A stretch of 64,000 bases of DNA from an uncultured Bacteroidales bacterium (GCA_946408345.1 CAMJRR010000007.1:1-64000), one strand, 5' to 3'; positions 33,155 through 42,716 are shown, counted from the stretch's first letter. The notes: generated by a model from the sequence alone, not told the origin. Made by a program: numbers and translations.

Positions 33155-34747
33155 ATGCGTCGTTTCATTTTTACTCTAGTCCTTTCCTTATTGTTTGCCC
33201 CTCTTTTCGGTAATGATGGCTTCCCAAAACCACGTCTTTTTTTAAAAAAAGTCTATTTTCCAGTTATTGAGACCCCAGCTTGCTTCACAAGTACTGTTCA
33301 CGGCAAAGATTTTCTGGTTTTCATTGAACACAGTGACAGCTTAAACATCAAGGGACATTATATGGCCTTGGAAGAAACGACGACAGATACCCTCCCATTC
33401 AGGCTGGAAGCGCGAAAACGCAATGCCATCCTTTACTACAATGGCGAAAAAGAGACCTTCCGACCTCGTATTATATCAATGGACAGCATACATGCAAAAG
33501 GCTATGCCCGATTGAGTGTATTGGGGACTGCAAGATTTCACTTTGACATACACGAAGCACCTGTTTTTCAGAACTTTGAAAACAAGCGCTATCAAGACAC
33601 CTTATTTGAGGTGGAAGAAATCAACGACATCCCATACGCCAATGTGTTGGGATTTTGGTCGGAATTGGGAGATGAAACTGCTGTCAGCGACAAGGTTTTC
33701 CGAATGGGCGATGCCATAAGCGAGATTCCCTTACAGCTCCACCTCGATGTTTTCCGTCCAAAAAACGACACTTTACAAAAACGGCCATTGGTCATGCTGA
33801 TTCACGGTGGTGCGTTCTATTTCGGGTCGAAAGACGACAAGTCGATTACCCAATGGTGCCGACATTTGACTTCGATGGGTTATGTGACTGCTTCCATCGA
33901 CTATAGGATAGGATTCCTTCCCACTATGGCCAGCATAGGGCGGGCGGGCTACCGCGCTGTGCAGGATGCTCATGCCGCGATGCGTTTCTTGGTGTCTCAT
34001 CAAGATGAATACGGCATCGACACTTCCATGTTGTTTGTAGGTGGCTGCAGCGCGGGAGCCATCACTACGCTTAACCTCGCTTTCATGACTAACGAAACTC
34101 GTCCAGAATATACCTACAGCAGCTTCCTGACGCCTGACCTTGGCAGCATCGACACTTGCGGCAACGCCATCAGATGCAACTTCCGCATCAAAGGCATCAT
34201 CGACATGTGGGGCGCCATGCCCGACACTGCCCTCATGCACAACCGCAACATTCCCATCCTTGCCTTCCATGGCGATGCCGACGATATTGTCCCATACGAT
34301 TTCGACTATCCTTTTGGCGTTGCTGGTGTCCTAAAAACGATGTTGGTCGAAAAAATGTACGGGTCGTCATGCATCGTTGACCGCGCCATCAAATTGGGGC
34401 ACAAAGCACAACTGGTCACGTTTTCGGGCTATAAGCATTCACCTCACGTGGATCCTGGGACCAAAGCCTTGAACGACAACTTCTTCGTTATTCAAGACAT
34501 GATGTCAGATTTTTTCCACGAAATCATTGTACCCCAAAAACTCGAAATTGTAGAAGAAAACGATTATTACTATGTGAGACCCTATCCTTTAGCCACCAGT
34601 TGGCAAGTCGAAGGCGGCGTTATCCTTGAATCAAAAGGCAACAGAATAAACGTGGTATGGATTGACAACGCCCCAAAGCATAGTGTCACAGCATCTGCAA
34701 TCTTGCCCAAAGGCCTCGGCATAACCACAACAGAAACAATCAATTAA
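33155..34747 (+). CDS. Secreted alpha/beta-hydrolase (carboxylesterase type)
   Basis: 530 residues with signal peptide MRRFIFTLVLSLLFAPLFG. Residues 1-180 are an additional beta-rich N-terminal part; the hydrolase core shows the oxyanion segment LIHGGAFYFGS, the nucleophile in GGCSAGAIT (GxSxG), the acid in FHGDADDIVPYD and the His in YKHSPHVD. The extra C-terminal ~80 residues look Ig-like (YYYVRPYPLATSWQVEGGVILES), an atypical position compared with T9SS tails, and no YPNP motif is present. Possibly a carbohydrate or peptide esterase acting with the divergent glycosidase; substrate unknown. Confidence 0.85.
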   Translation: MRRFIFTLVLSLLFAPLFGNDGFPKPRLFLKKVYFPVIETPACFTSTVHGKDFLVFIEHSDSLNIKGHYMALEETTTDTLPFRLEARKRNAILYYNGEKETFRPRIISMDSIHAKGYARLSVLGTARFHFDIHEAPVFQNFENKRYQDTLFEVEEINDIPYANVLGFWSELGDETAVSDKVFRMGDAISEIPLQLHLDVFRPKNDTLQKRPLVMLIHGGAFYFGSKDDKSITQWCRHLTSMGYVTASIDYRIGFLPTMASIGRAGYRAVQDAHAAMRFLVSHQDEYGIDTSMLFVGGCSAGAITTLNLAFMTNETRPEYTYSSFLTPDLGSIDTCGNAIRCNFRIKGIIDMWGAMPDTALMHNRNIPILAFHGDADDIVPYDFDYPFGVAGVLKTMLVEKMYGSSCIVDRAIKLGHKAQLVTFSGYKHSPHVDPGTKALNDNFFVIQDMMSDFFHEIIVPQKLEIVEENDYYYVRPYPLATSWQVEGGVILESKGNRINVVWIDNAPKHSVTASAILPKGLGITTTETIN

Positions 34748-34763
34748 TATCAACATTAGCATC

Positions 34764-35288
34764 ATGGAGAAAAAAGAATTGCGGGCTCAAATCAAAGCCT
34801 TGAAAAAACAACATACCAAAGAGCAACTGATGGAACAGTCGGAAAAGATTTTGGCCAAGTTGGAACAGCACCCCGATTTTATCAAAGCTGAAAAAATCAT
34901 GCTTTACAGTGCCCTGCCCGATGAAGTGCAAACCCAAGCCTTTCTCGAAAAATGGCACCTTAAGAAGACCATCATTCTACCTACCGTGGTAGGCGACGAC
35001 ATCATCCCTGTGGCCTACGGAAAAGATACCAATTTTGCAGTGGGCGACTTTAACATACTTGAACCACAAAATGAACCTTATCATGGTGATTTTGACCTCA
35101 TTATCGTTCCTGGTGTGGCCTTCGACCGCAGTGGTAACCGTATAGGACGAGGTCGTGGTTACTACGATCGCTTCCTATGCCAGCATCTTGATGTAAAACG
35201 CATCGGTATCTGTTTCGACTTCCAACTTGTCGATGAAGTGCCCACCGAGCCTTTGGACATTCGTATGGACGAAGTGCTGTCGCTATAA
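34764..35288 (+). CDS. 5-formyltetrahydrofolate cyclo-ligase
   Basis: 174 residues, the usual length. Family motifs: MEKKELRAQIKALKK at the N-terminus, MLYSALPDEVQTQAFLE, and the ATP/folate segment VPGVAFDRSGNRIGRGRGYYDRFL. It converts 5-formyl-THF to 5,10-methenyl-THF at the cost of ATP, salvaging the one-carbon pool. It begins 16 bp after the esterase stop, so it may share a transcript despite the unrelated function. Confidence 0.95.
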   Translation: MEKKELRAQIKALKKQHTKEQLMEQSEKILAKLEQHPDFIKAEKIMLYSALPDEVQTQAFLEKWHLKKTIILPTVVGDDIIPVAYGKDTNFAVGDFNILEPQNEPYHGDFDLIIVPGVAFDRSGNRIGRGRGYYDRFLCQHLDVKRIGICFDFQLVDEVPTEPLDIRMDEVLSL

Positions 35289-35339
35289 GGTTTTTTGGGA
35301 TTTCTTTTCCAAATCGAGCCCGCGCATCGATTATTTGCT

Positions 35340-35347
35340 TATTTTTG
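35340..35347 (+). promoter_or_regulatory. -7 promoter box for the C10 protease operon
   Basis: TATTTTTG, 26 bp upstream of the ATG at 35374. Confidence 0.55.
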
Positions 35348-35373
35348 AAGCCTTTTAAACATCATTTCAAGCT

Positions 35374-38148
35374 ATGAAAAAACACCTTTTAATGCTTTTC
35401 GCCCTACTTTTGGGCATCAACTCTATGAACGCCAATCCCGTTGACAAGGAAAAGGCCAAGAACATTGGGCAGAAATTTGCCTGCGTTAAAATCAATAATG
35501 AGTTAAACAGCAACGACTTACAATTGGTCTACACGGGTACTTCCCTGCGCGGTGAGACTTGTTTTTATGTCTTCAATGCTGGCACGACAGGTTTCGTCAT
35601 CGTATCTGCTGACGACCGTTTTCGTCCCATCGTAGGCTACTCCAACGAGGGTATCTTCGACACCGAAAACATGTCGCCTGAGCTTGCCTTCTATCTTGAC
35701 AAGATCATTGAAGCCCGCACCAGCCGTAATGCAGTCCTCTTTGACAACACCGCTCAAGAATGGGAGAGCGTGGCCACCACGGGCAAACTGATTTCACGCA
35801 ACGGAGGCCGTGGTGTAGACTTCATATGCACCACTAAATGGAACCAAGACTCGCCTTACAACCTATATGCTCCTGAAGCCAGTAGCGGTCCTGGTGGCCG
35901 TTGCTATGCAGGCTGTGTGGCCACTGCCATGAGTCAGGTGATGAAGTATTGGAACCATCCCACACATGGTACCGGTAGCCATTCATATTACTGCTATGGA
36001 TACGGCTCACTGTCAGCCAATTTCGGAGCAACCACATACGATTGGGAGCATATGCCCGACCGTCTTGGTGGTGCTTCACAAGAGGAAATTGAGGCCGTAG
36101 CACTTTTAATGTACCATTGTGGTGTCTCGGTCGACATGAACTTTTCTCCTACTGGCAGCGGTGCCAACTCTTGGGATGTACCTTACGCTATCAGACATTA
36201 CTTCTCCTACTCCAACCAATGCAGCCTCGAAGGACGTGACGAGCACTCACTCTTGGCCTGGCAGAATATGCTCAAAGAACAGTTCGACTTAGGCTGGCCG
36301 GTATACTATTCAGGTTTCAGCGAAAGCGGTGGTCATGCCTTTGTGTGCGACGGCTACGACGACGATGACCTTTTCCATTTCAACTGGGGCTGGGGGGGCA
36401 GTAGCGACGGCTGGTTCGTCATCGACGAAATCGACTATGCTGGCTGGGCTCAAGCCATAATCAATTATGTACCTTCCGATGTATACTCATACATGCCTTT
36501 GCAGCCTGAAAACCTCTCGGTTGAATCCAGCAACGATTTCGATTATGCCGCCACTTTGAGTTGGACCAATCCTACCCAAAACATCCACCTCAACAACCTC
36601 ACCACAATCGATCAAATCGTGGTGACCCGCAACGGAAAAATCGTTTACACAGAAGATAATGTGGCCCCTGGTGCCAATATGAGTTATACCGACCACTACA
36701 TCCCCACTGTTGTGGAATATAAGGTTTATGCTGTTGTCCACAATGCCAAGGGATTGCCAGCGGTTGAGAGCGAAGTCCAATTAGGTCCAACCTGCAATTG
36801 GACCGTTGAAATGACTTCATCGGACCCTCAAGGTTGGCATGATGGAGCACTTTCTTTCGTCAATGGAGCTGGCGATGAAATAGCACATGTTACCCTCGAA
36901 AATAGTGATGCCACCCGTACCATCTCATTGCCATTTGGCCATATTGACATCCTATGGAAAAAACCAAGTCAAGCCATTGATAACTTGAGTTTTAACATTA
37001 AAAATTCTGCTGGCGAAAGCAAAGTCAGTTTCCAAGGATCTGTTAGCGACATTAACAACGGCATGTTCTTCATCGCCAACAACACATGTGGCGATAAAGA
37101 TGATGAAACAGATGGTCCCATCAACCTGAAGGCCAACCTCGTTGGAGACCACGTCACCTTGACTTGGGATGGTATTGATATCCAGAATGTAATACATTAT
37201 TACATTTTCCGCGACAACATCCTCATCGCTGTTTCCGAAAGTCCTCAATACACTGATGAACAAACTACCGACGCCTTCCATAACTATTTTGTTACTGCGG
37301 TCTTTCAAAATGGTGAAACCTTGCATTCCAATGTCGACAATGTAATGCAAGAATCACCTTGTACTATTCCCACCAATTTGCATTACGAGATGGTTAATCC
37401 TTCCAAGGTGAAAATCATGTGGGACGCTCCCGAAGCCGATGGAGTTACGGGTTATTACCTCTATCGTCGCGTCAAAGGCGAAGAATTCAAGCGGATCAAG
37501 GCTCTTACTAACACTTACTACAACGACAACCTTGCCTCACAACCCAACAATCGTTACGAGTATGCCGTAACAGCTTACTATAGGGATGAAGACTGCATCT
37601 CAGGCTATGCCACAGCTATGGACAACCCAGAGATGCACTTCGTTGAAGTCAACAAGACTATCATTCCGCAGCATCTTGGCTTCTATATCCACGAAGGACA
37701 TGTCGTTCTGCAATGGAGTGAAGCTACTATGGCCGAAAGCTATAATGTTTACCGTAACGGCCAACTTATCGGCCATTCATCTGGCACCGATTTCGTCGAC
37801 TATACGGCTACACCTCAACAGAGCTATCATTACACTGTGACAGGCTGCACTGCTTTCATCGAATCCAACCCTTCCAATATGGTTTATGTCGATTGGACGA
37901 CCAACGTCAACGAAACCAACTCGGCAGGATATACCCTCTATCCTAATCCAACAGAAGGCCAAGTCACCATCGAGACCAACGGACTTCGTCAGATTCGAGT
38001 CTTCAACGTGACAGGACAAGAGATCATCCATCAAATCTTGAATGACAACCACGCCATTATCGACCTATCATCTGAGCCTAAAGGCTGCTATTTCATTGAG
38101 ATAATGACCGAAAATGGCTGTATGACAACAAAACTCATTAGATTATAA
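35374..38148 (+). CDS. C10 family cysteine protease (streptopain-like) with T9SS domain
   Basis: 924 residues. Signal peptide MKKHLLMLFALLLGINSMNA; a Spi/propeptide domain (about 22-140: FYVFNAGTTGFVIVSADDRFRPIVGYS) as in SpeB-type zymogens; a C10 catalytic domain with Cys181 in YAGCVATAMSQVMKYW and His321 in GGHAFVCDGY, followed by FNWGWGGSSDGWF; three or more fibronectin III-like domains (about 375-870); and a T9SS type A sorting domain (YTLYPNPTEGQVTIETNG ... CYFIEIMTENG). Expected to be a surface or secreted protease activated by propeptide removal. Followed by two C1 proteases in the same direction. Confidence 0.95.
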   Translation: MKKHLLMLFALLLGINSMNANPVDKEKAKNIGQKFACVKINNELNSNDLQLVYTGTSLRGETCFYVFNAGTTGFVIVSADDRFRPIVGYSNEGIFDTENMSPELAFYLDKIIEARTSRNAVLFDNTAQEWESVATTGKLISRNGGRGVDFICTTKWNQDSPYNLYAPEASSGPGGRCYAGCVATAMSQVMKYWNHPTHGTGSHSYYCYGYGSLSANFGATTYDWEHMPDRLGGASQEEIEAVALLMYHCGVSVDMNFSPTGSGANSWDVPYAIRHYFSYSNQCSLEGRDEHSLLAWQNMLKEQFDLGWPVYYSGFSESGGHAFVCDGYDDDDLFHFNWGWGGSSDGWFVIDEIDYAGWAQAIINYVPSDVYSYMPLQPENLSVESSNDFDYAATLSWTNPTQNIHLNNLTTIDQIVVTRNGKIVYTEDNVAPGANMSYTDHYIPTVVEYKVYAVVHNAKGLPAVESEVQLGPTCNWTVEMTSSDPQGWHDGALSFVNGAGDEIAHVTLENSDATRTISLPFGHIDILWKKPSQAIDNLSFNIKNSAGESKVSFQGSVSDINNGMFFIANNTCGDKDDETDGPINLKANLVGDHVTLTWDGIDIQNVIHYYIFRDNILIAVSESPQYTDEQTTDAFHNYFVTAVFQNGETLHSNVDNVMQESPCTIPTNLHYEMVNPSKVKIMWDAPEADGVTGYYLYRRVKGEEFKRIKALTNTYYNDNLASQPNNRYEYAVTAYYRDEDCISGYATAMDNPEMHFVEVNKTIIPQHLGFYIHEGHVVLQWSEATMAESYNVYRNGQLIGHSSGTDFVDYTATPQQSYHYTVTGCTAFIESNPSNMVYVDWTTNVNETNSAGYTLYPNPTEGQVTIETNGLRQIRVFNVTGQEIIHQILNDNHAIIDLSSEPKGCYFIEIMTENGCMTTKLIRL

Positions 38149-38170
38149 AATCAACAAAAAACAAAATATT

Positions 38171-39310
38171 ATGAATAGATTCATGAAATTGGCAGCCTTC
38201 GTGCTGCTGTTGGGCACGGGTTCAACACTTTTTGCCCAAGACAAAAAAGAAGAGAAAGACCCCGTCTATCAAATTACTGAGACCGTCAACGTGAAACACA
38301 CGCCCGTCGACAACCAAGGCAGCTCTGGCACATGCTGGTGCTTTGCAGGTATCGGCTTCGTCGAGGCAGAAATCCTTCGTATGTACGGCAAGGAATTCAA
38401 CCTTTCGGAGATGTTTGTCGTCCGTAATGCCTGGACGGAGAAGGTGACAAAATTCGTCCGTATGCATGGCAATAACACCCTCAGCCAAGGTGGCGAGGTG
38501 TGCGACGTGCTTTACATGATTGATAAGTATGGTATGATGCCCGAAGCCGACTACAGCGGCAAAGTCATCGGCGAGGATCGCCACGTGCACGGCGAGATGA
38601 ATGAAGTCATTTCTTCAGTAGCCCGCGCTATCATCAAAAACGGGAACAAGAAAATCTCTCCTGCCGGCCCCAAGGCAGTGCAAGGCGTTTTGGATGCCTA
38701 TCTTGGCGAAGCACCAAAAGAATTTACGGTTGATGGCAAGAAATACACGCCCAAGTCGTTTGCCGAGGCTTATCGCATCGACCCCGCTAACTACATTGAA
38801 ATCTGCTCCTTCACCAGCGAGGAATACAACAAGCCCTGCATGGTCGAAATCCCCGACAACTGGACTTGGACCCCTGCCTACAACATGCCTCTTGACAAGC
38901 TGATGGAAGCTGTCGACTATGCTCTTGAGCATGGCTATACCCTCGGTTGGGCCCAAGATGTCAGCAACAAGGGCTTTTCGGGAAAGACCGGCATTGGCAT
39001 CGTCCCCGAAGAGCCTGAAAGCGAGCAGCTTTGGAAAGAGATTGTCGCCGAGAAGAAGGTAACCGATGAAGACCACCAAAGAGCATACGACAACTGGGAT
39101 GCGGGCGATGACCATAGTATGCTGGTTGTCGGTATCGCCAAGGACCAAAACGGCAACAAATACTACAAGATCAAGAACTCATGGGGCGACAGAGGCCCTT
39201 ACCAAGGCTATTGGTACTGCTCCGAGCAATACCTGCGCCAATACACCATCTTCTTCACACTCCACAAAGACGCCCTTTCGAAGGCTATGAAGAAAGATTT
39301 GGGGCTTTGA
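38171..39310 (+). CDS. Secreted C1 cysteine protease, aminopeptidase C/bleomycin hydrolase-like, copy 1
   Basis: 379 residues. Signal peptide MNRFMKLAAFVLLLGTGSTLFAQ. Catalytic Cys55 in QGSSGTCWCFAG, with His in DDHSMLVVGIA and Asn in KIKNSWGDRG, arranged as in C1B peptidases (PepC/bleomycin hydrolase). The export signal is a difference from cytosolic PepC; the group of secreted homologues is common in Bacteroidales. It starts 22 bp after the C10 gene and is likely in the same operon. It should trim extracellular or periplasmic peptides. Confidence 0.92.
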   Translation: MNRFMKLAAFVLLLGTGSTLFAQDKKEEKDPVYQITETVNVKHTPVDNQGSSGTCWCFAGIGFVEAEILRMYGKEFNLSEMFVVRNAWTEKVTKFVRMHGNNTLSQGGEVCDVLYMIDKYGMMPEADYSGKVIGEDRHVHGEMNEVISSVARAIIKNGNKKISPAGPKAVQGVLDAYLGEAPKEFTVDGKKYTPKSFAEAYRIDPANYIEICSFTSEEYNKPCMVEIPDNWTWTPAYNMPLDKLMEAVDYALEHGYTLGWAQDVSNKGFSGKTGIGIVPEEPESEQLWKEIVAEKKVTDEDHQRAYDNWDAGDDHSMLVVGIAKDQNGNKYYKIKNSWGDRGPYQGYWYCSEQYLRQYTIFFTLHKDALSKAMKKDLGL

Positions 39311-39324
39311 TTGAAATAATTTCC

Positions 39325-39332
39325 TAACTTTG
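39325..39332 (+). promoter_or_regulatory. -7 promoter box for the second C1 protease
   Basis: TAACTTTG, 56 bp upstream of the ATG at 39389; the leader between is AT-rich with repeated GAAT/AAATC units. Confidence 0.5.
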
Positions 39333-39388
39333 CCACCTAATTTCAAATTTTGAATATTGAATTTTTAAATCTTTAAATCATAACAAAT

Positions 39389-40618
39389 ATGAAATTCAAG
39401 CATTTACTTACCGCAACCGCTTTGATGCTCAGCATCAGCGTCGTTGCCCAACCCCAGGCTAAGGAAGAAGCCAAGGAAGAAGAAGGCTTCAAGTTCACCA
39501 CCATTAAGGAACTCCCTGTGACCTCAGTCAAAGACCAAAACCAAGCTGGTACGTGCTGGTGCTACAGCTCACTGGCTTTCTTTGAGGCTGAACTGCTCCG
39601 TATGGGCAAGCCCGAGTACGACTTCTCCGAGATGTACATCGTTTACAAGACCTATCTTGACCGTGCCGAAGCCGCTGTCCGTACCCACGGCGACGTCTCC
39701 TTCTCGCAAGGTGGTTCCTTCGGCGACGTGCTGTATGCCATCAAACACTATGGCCTCGTTCCCGACGAGCTGATGCCTGCTGGTGCCATGCACGGCGATT
39801 CACTGTCGAACTTCACCGAGCTCTCCGCTGTCACCGACCCGTATGTGGAAGGTGTCATCAAGAGCCGCAAGATTCAAATGGACAAGGACGGCAACCCGCT
39901 GTGGAAGAAGGGTTTGGCTGGCATTTACGATGCCTATCTTGGTGTGCCTCCGACCGAGTTCACCTACAAAGGCAAGAAGTACACGCCCATGAGCTTCGCC
40001 GAATCGACAGGCCTCAACATGAACGACTACGTCAACTTGACTTCGTTCACGCACCATCCTTTCTACGAGCCCTTCGTCATCGAAGTGCAGGACAACTGGC
40101 GCTGGGGTCAAGCCTGGAACCTCCCCATCGACGAGTTCATGCAGGTGATGGACAACGCCATTGACAAAGGTTACCCGATTGCTTGGGGCAGCGACGTCAG
40201 CGAAGCTGGCTGGCTCCGTGGCAAGATGGCCGGTGTGGCTGTCCTCCCCGACCTCGAAGCCAAAGGCCGTGACCTCCAAGGCAGCGACATGGCCCACTGG
40301 CTGGGTATGAGTGCCGCCGACCGTAAGAAAGAAGCACAAAATGGTCCTACCCCACAAAAGTGGGTCACCCAAAAGGAACGCCAAATCGCTTACGACAACT
40401 ATGAGACTGGCGACGACCACGGTATGCTCATCTACGGTACTGCCAAGGACCAAATCGGCAACGAGTACTTCATCGTGAAGAACAGCTGGGGCGATGCTGG
40501 CCAATACAACGGCATTTGGTACGTCAGCAAGGCTTTCGTCCGCTACAAGACCTTGAACATCGTGGTCCACAAGGACGCCCTGCCGAAGGACATCGCCAAG
40601 AAACTCGGCGTCAAGTAA
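39389..40618 (+). CDS. Secreted C1 cysteine protease, aminopeptidase C/bleomycin hydrolase-like, copy 2
   Basis: 409 residues. Signal peptide MKFKHLLTATALMLSISVVAQ, then an acidic linker (KEEAKEEEGF). Catalytic Cys56 in NQAGTCWCYSS, His in DDHGMLIYGTA and Asn in VKNSWGDAG. It is a diverged paralogue of the gene at 38171 with about 30 extra residues before the His. It has its own promoter box and a strong terminator behind it, and it uses codons typical of highly expressed genes (repeated AAG, GAC, CGT, CTC), suggesting high expression. Confidence 0.92.
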   Translation: MKFKHLLTATALMLSISVVAQPQAKEEAKEEEGFKFTTIKELPVTSVKDQNQAGTCWCYSSLAFFEAELLRMGKPEYDFSEMYIVYKTYLDRAEAAVRTHGDVSFSQGGSFGDVLYAIKHYGLVPDELMPAGAMHGDSLSNFTELSAVTDPYVEGVIKSRKIQMDKDGNPLWKKGLAGIYDAYLGVPPTEFTYKGKKYTPMSFAESTGLNMNDYVNLTSFTHHPFYEPFVIEVQDNWRWGQAWNLPIDEFMQVMDNAIDKGYPIAWGSDVSEAGWLRGKMAGVAVLPDLEAKGRDLQGSDMAHWLGMSAADRKKEAQNGPTPQKWVTQKERQIAYDNYETGDDHGMLIYGTAKDQIGNEYFIVKNSWGDAGQYNGIWYVSKAFVRYKTLNIVVHKDALPKDIAKKLGVK

Positions 40619-40639
40619 GCATTGGTTTTAAAACACGAA

Positions 40640-40676
40640 AAAAGGGAGAGCTTTTCGAAAGGCTTTCCCTTTTTTA
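40640..40676 (+). terminator. Rho-independent terminator after the C1 proteases
   Basis: AAAAAAGGGAGAGC pairs with GCTTTCCCTTTTTT across a TTTTCGAAAG loop region. Confidence 0.8.
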
Positions 40677-40693
40677 CTATGGCTTATGGCCTA

Positions 40694-40761
40694 TGACTAT
40701 GACCATTTCACCCAATGCGTGAACGCTGTGCCCTCGGAAAAAATGGTCATTGTCATAGTCA
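40694..40761. repeat. Imperfect inverted repeat between protease and yitT genes
   Basis: TGACTATGACCATTT (40694) faces AAATGGTCATTGTCATAGTCA (40741), complementary except for a six-base bulge. No gene is present between 40619 and 40778. Confidence 0.5.
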
Positions 40762-40778
40762 TTGGCAATTGTCAAAAG

Positions 40779-41669
40779 TCACTTCTTGATCTGCTCAAAT
40801 CCTTTGCCGTAAGCCCCCATTACTGTGTTCATCGTCATGAATGCCTTGGGGTCTTCGTCTTTCACGATTCTCAGAATTTGCTGTGACTCGCGCTTGTGGG
40901 CCACCACCATCAAGATAGGACCTTCCCGCTTGGTGTACCAACCTGTGCCATTGATGACCGTCACGCCACGCTGCATTTCTTTGACGATGCGGTTAGCCAC
41001 CTTTTCAGGCTCCACCGTAAAAATAAAGGCTTGCACTGTCTGCTTATTACCCGTCAGAACCAAGTCGATGCAATAGCTGCACACACCCATCACGACACAG
41101 CTGTAGATGAAGTCTTCCACCGTATTACCCACGATGAAGCCGCAAGCGATGATGATGATGTCGAGGATGAGGATGACGCGCCCTTGCGAGATGTTGCGGT
41201 ATTTGCACACAATCATGGCAATGATATCGGTGCCGCCCGTGCTGCCTCCTTGGGTGAAGGCCACGCCGATACTCAAACCCGCCAAGCCGCCACCAAGAAT
41301 AGCCGCTAAGAAATGATCGCTGACGAAAGGCTGCATCGTTCCAGCCATCATCGGATCAGTGATGAAATGCTGCAACAGCGACATGAACGCTGAAGCCATG
41401 ATAATGGAATAGGCTGTCTTGATACCGAATCCCACACCGATGATTTTCAACGCAATAAGCAACAAAATGGCATTGATGACAAACACTGTGATACCCGTGG
41501 AAATGCCCGTGCCCCAATACACCAATGCCGCGATACCACTCACGCCACCGCCCATAAGGTGGTTCGGGATGAGGAAGGCCGTCCAACCCAAACACATGGT
41601 AAACAGCGCAAGGGTGATGATGACATAACGTTTTACCTCTACTAAAACTTGTTTGTTCGATGCTTTCAT
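40779..41669 (-). CDS. YitT family membrane protein (DUF161/DUF2179)
   Basis: 296 residues from the ATG at 41669 (MKASNKQVLVEVKRYVII); the track uses a TTG 24 bp earlier, which falls inside the TACTTTTG box. Five or six transmembrane segments (TLALFTMCLGWTAFLIP, ITVFVINAILLLIALKII, FLAAILGGGLAGLSIGVAF, VILILDIIIIACGFIVG) are followed by a soluble DUF2179 domain (FTVEPEKVANRIVKEMQRGVTVINGTGWYTKREGPILMVV). Function of the family is not established; a transporter or regulator of membrane processes is suggested. Confidence 0.9.
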   Translation of the reverse strand: MKASNKQVLVEVKRYVIITLALFTMCLGWTAFLIPNHLMGGGVSGIAALVYWGTGISTGITVFVINAILLLIALKIIGVGFGIKTAYSIIMASAFMSLLQHFITDPMMAGTMQPFVSDHFLAAILGGGLAGLSIGVAFTQGGSTGGTDIIAMIVCKYRNISQGRVILILDIIIIACGFIVGNTVEDFIYSCVVMGVCSYCIDLVLTGNKQTVQAFIFTVEPEKVANRIVKEMQRGVTVINGTGWYTKREGPILMVVAHKRESQQILRIVKDEDPKAFMTMNTVMGAYGKGFEQIKK

Positions 41670-41690
41670 AATTCGTTGAGTTTTATTGGG

Positions 41691-41698
41691 CAAAAGTA
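41691..41698 (-). promoter_or_regulatory. -7 promoter box for the yitT-like gene
   Basis: TACTTTTG on the minus strand, 21 bp upstream of the ATG at 41669. Confidence 0.55.
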
Positions 41699-41739
41699 AT
41701 ACATTTTATCGATTTAGTGGACACAACTATTTCTTTCCT

Positions 41740-41747
41740 TATTTTTG
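41740..41747 (+). promoter_or_regulatory. -7 promoter box for the second ECF sigma operon
   Basis: TATTTTTG lies downstream of the track's GTG start (41717) and 8 bp upstream of the ATG at 41756, so the GTG cannot be the start of a transcript made here. Confidence 0.5.
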
Positions 41748-41755
41748 TGTCGCCC

Positions 41756-42262
41756 ATGTCACAAAACGGCCTCTTCATTCGTCTTATGATTGTAAAAGTT
41801 CCCAAGATGGACCCCGAATTTGAAAAGACATATCGAGACCACTACCCGAAACTGTACAGGATTGCGACTAAGATGCTGCAAGACCCAGAGGGCGCAAAGG
41901 ATGTTGTGCAAGACGTGTTCACGGCGTATTATTTTGCGATGAGCAACGAGAAAGTCATTCGCGACACGAAAAACTGGCTCGTCAGGAGTACCATCAACAA
42001 GGGAATCGACTACAAACGGAAAACGGCAAGGACTGTCACGATGGAAAAACCAACGTGCGAAACAGGTGAGCAAATGCTTGAAGAGGCTTCCGACATCCTC
42101 AATGCAATAGCGCATCTCAACGAGAAGGAACAAACGCTCGTCGCGCTTTACAGCGAGGGCTATTCCTACAAGGAAATCGCGGAGATGACGGGGCGCAACC
42201 TGCCATCCATCGGGAAAACCTTGTCGAGAATCATGGATAAACTCAAAAAACACCTGCTATGA
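41756..42262 (+). CDS. ECF-type RNA polymerase sigma factor
   Basis: 168 residues from the ATG at 41756; later ATGs at 41786 and 41807 (MDPEFEKTYRDHYPKLYRIA) are equally plausible, the last giving the most family-like N-terminus. Region 2 (YRIATKMLQDPEGAKDVVQDVFTAYYFAMSNEKVIRDTKNWLVRSTINKGIDYKRK) and region 4 (LNEKEQTLVALYSEGYSYKEIAEMTGRNLPSIGKTLSRIMDKL) are clear. It overlaps the anti-sigma gene by four bases (ATGA), so the two are coupled. It likely reads an envelope signal and controls this operon. Confidence 0.93.
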   Translation: MSQNGLFIRLMIVKVPKMDPEFEKTYRDHYPKLYRIATKMLQDPEGAKDVVQDVFTAYYFAMSNEKVIRDTKNWLVRSTINKGIDYKRKTARTVTMEKPTCETGEQMLEEASDILNAIAHLNEKEQTLVALYSEGYSYKEIAEMTGRNLPSIGKTLSRIMDKLKKHLL

Positions 42263-42705
42263 AACACCTGAACGACAAAACGATACAAAGTTATATCGAC
42301 AATGAATTGCCGGAAAGCGAAAGAAAATGGATAGAAACCCACCTTGAAAAATGCTTGGAGTGCAGACACAAAGTTGAATCGCAACGCACTTTCTCCGAAA
42401 AAATGAAGAAGTCTTTGGAAATCCTGACTCCGAATGCGGTCGAGGTGCCAGAGTTCAGTTTTGGTAGGGCAACAAGACCCGAAGTGAACGTTAACCGTAT
42501 TGTCCTTATCTCCTCTTTGTCAACGGCTTGTTCTATTGCGCTTATCGCAGTGCTAATCAACCTGTTGTCAAAGCCTAAGCCAACTGATTACATCTTCGAT
42601 TACTACACCATCGAAGATTACGACGCCAACAAACCTTCTGCCGAACAGGAATTTGCAGAGTTCAAAATGAATTTACAAACAGAAGAAACGGATATTAACC
42701 TTTAA
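42259..42705 (+). CDS. Zinc-finger anti-sigma factor
   Basis: 148 residues. The N-terminal zf-HC2 motif is seen as HLEKCLECRHKV (HxxxCxxC) preceded by IQSYIDNELPESERKWIETH; one transmembrane segment lies near residues 78-100 (IVLISSLSTACSIALIAVLINLL), leaving a short acidic periplasmic tail (YDANKPSAEQEFAEF). It should hold the ECF sigma at 41756 at the inner membrane until a signal arrives. Start overlaps the sigma stop. Confidence 0.9.
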   Translation: MKHLNDKTIQSYIDNELPESERKWIETHLEKCLECRHKVESQRTFSEKMKKSLEILTPNAVEVPEFSFGRATRPEVNVNRIVLISSLSTACSIALIAVLINLLSKPKPTDYIFDYYTIEDYDANKPSAEQEFAEFKMNLQTEETDINL

Positions 42706-42716
42706 ATATCAAAGCC

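Noticed and set aside
39800-40570. 256-residue minus-strand ORF
   Set aside because: Antisense shadow of the second C1 protease with strong codon bias.
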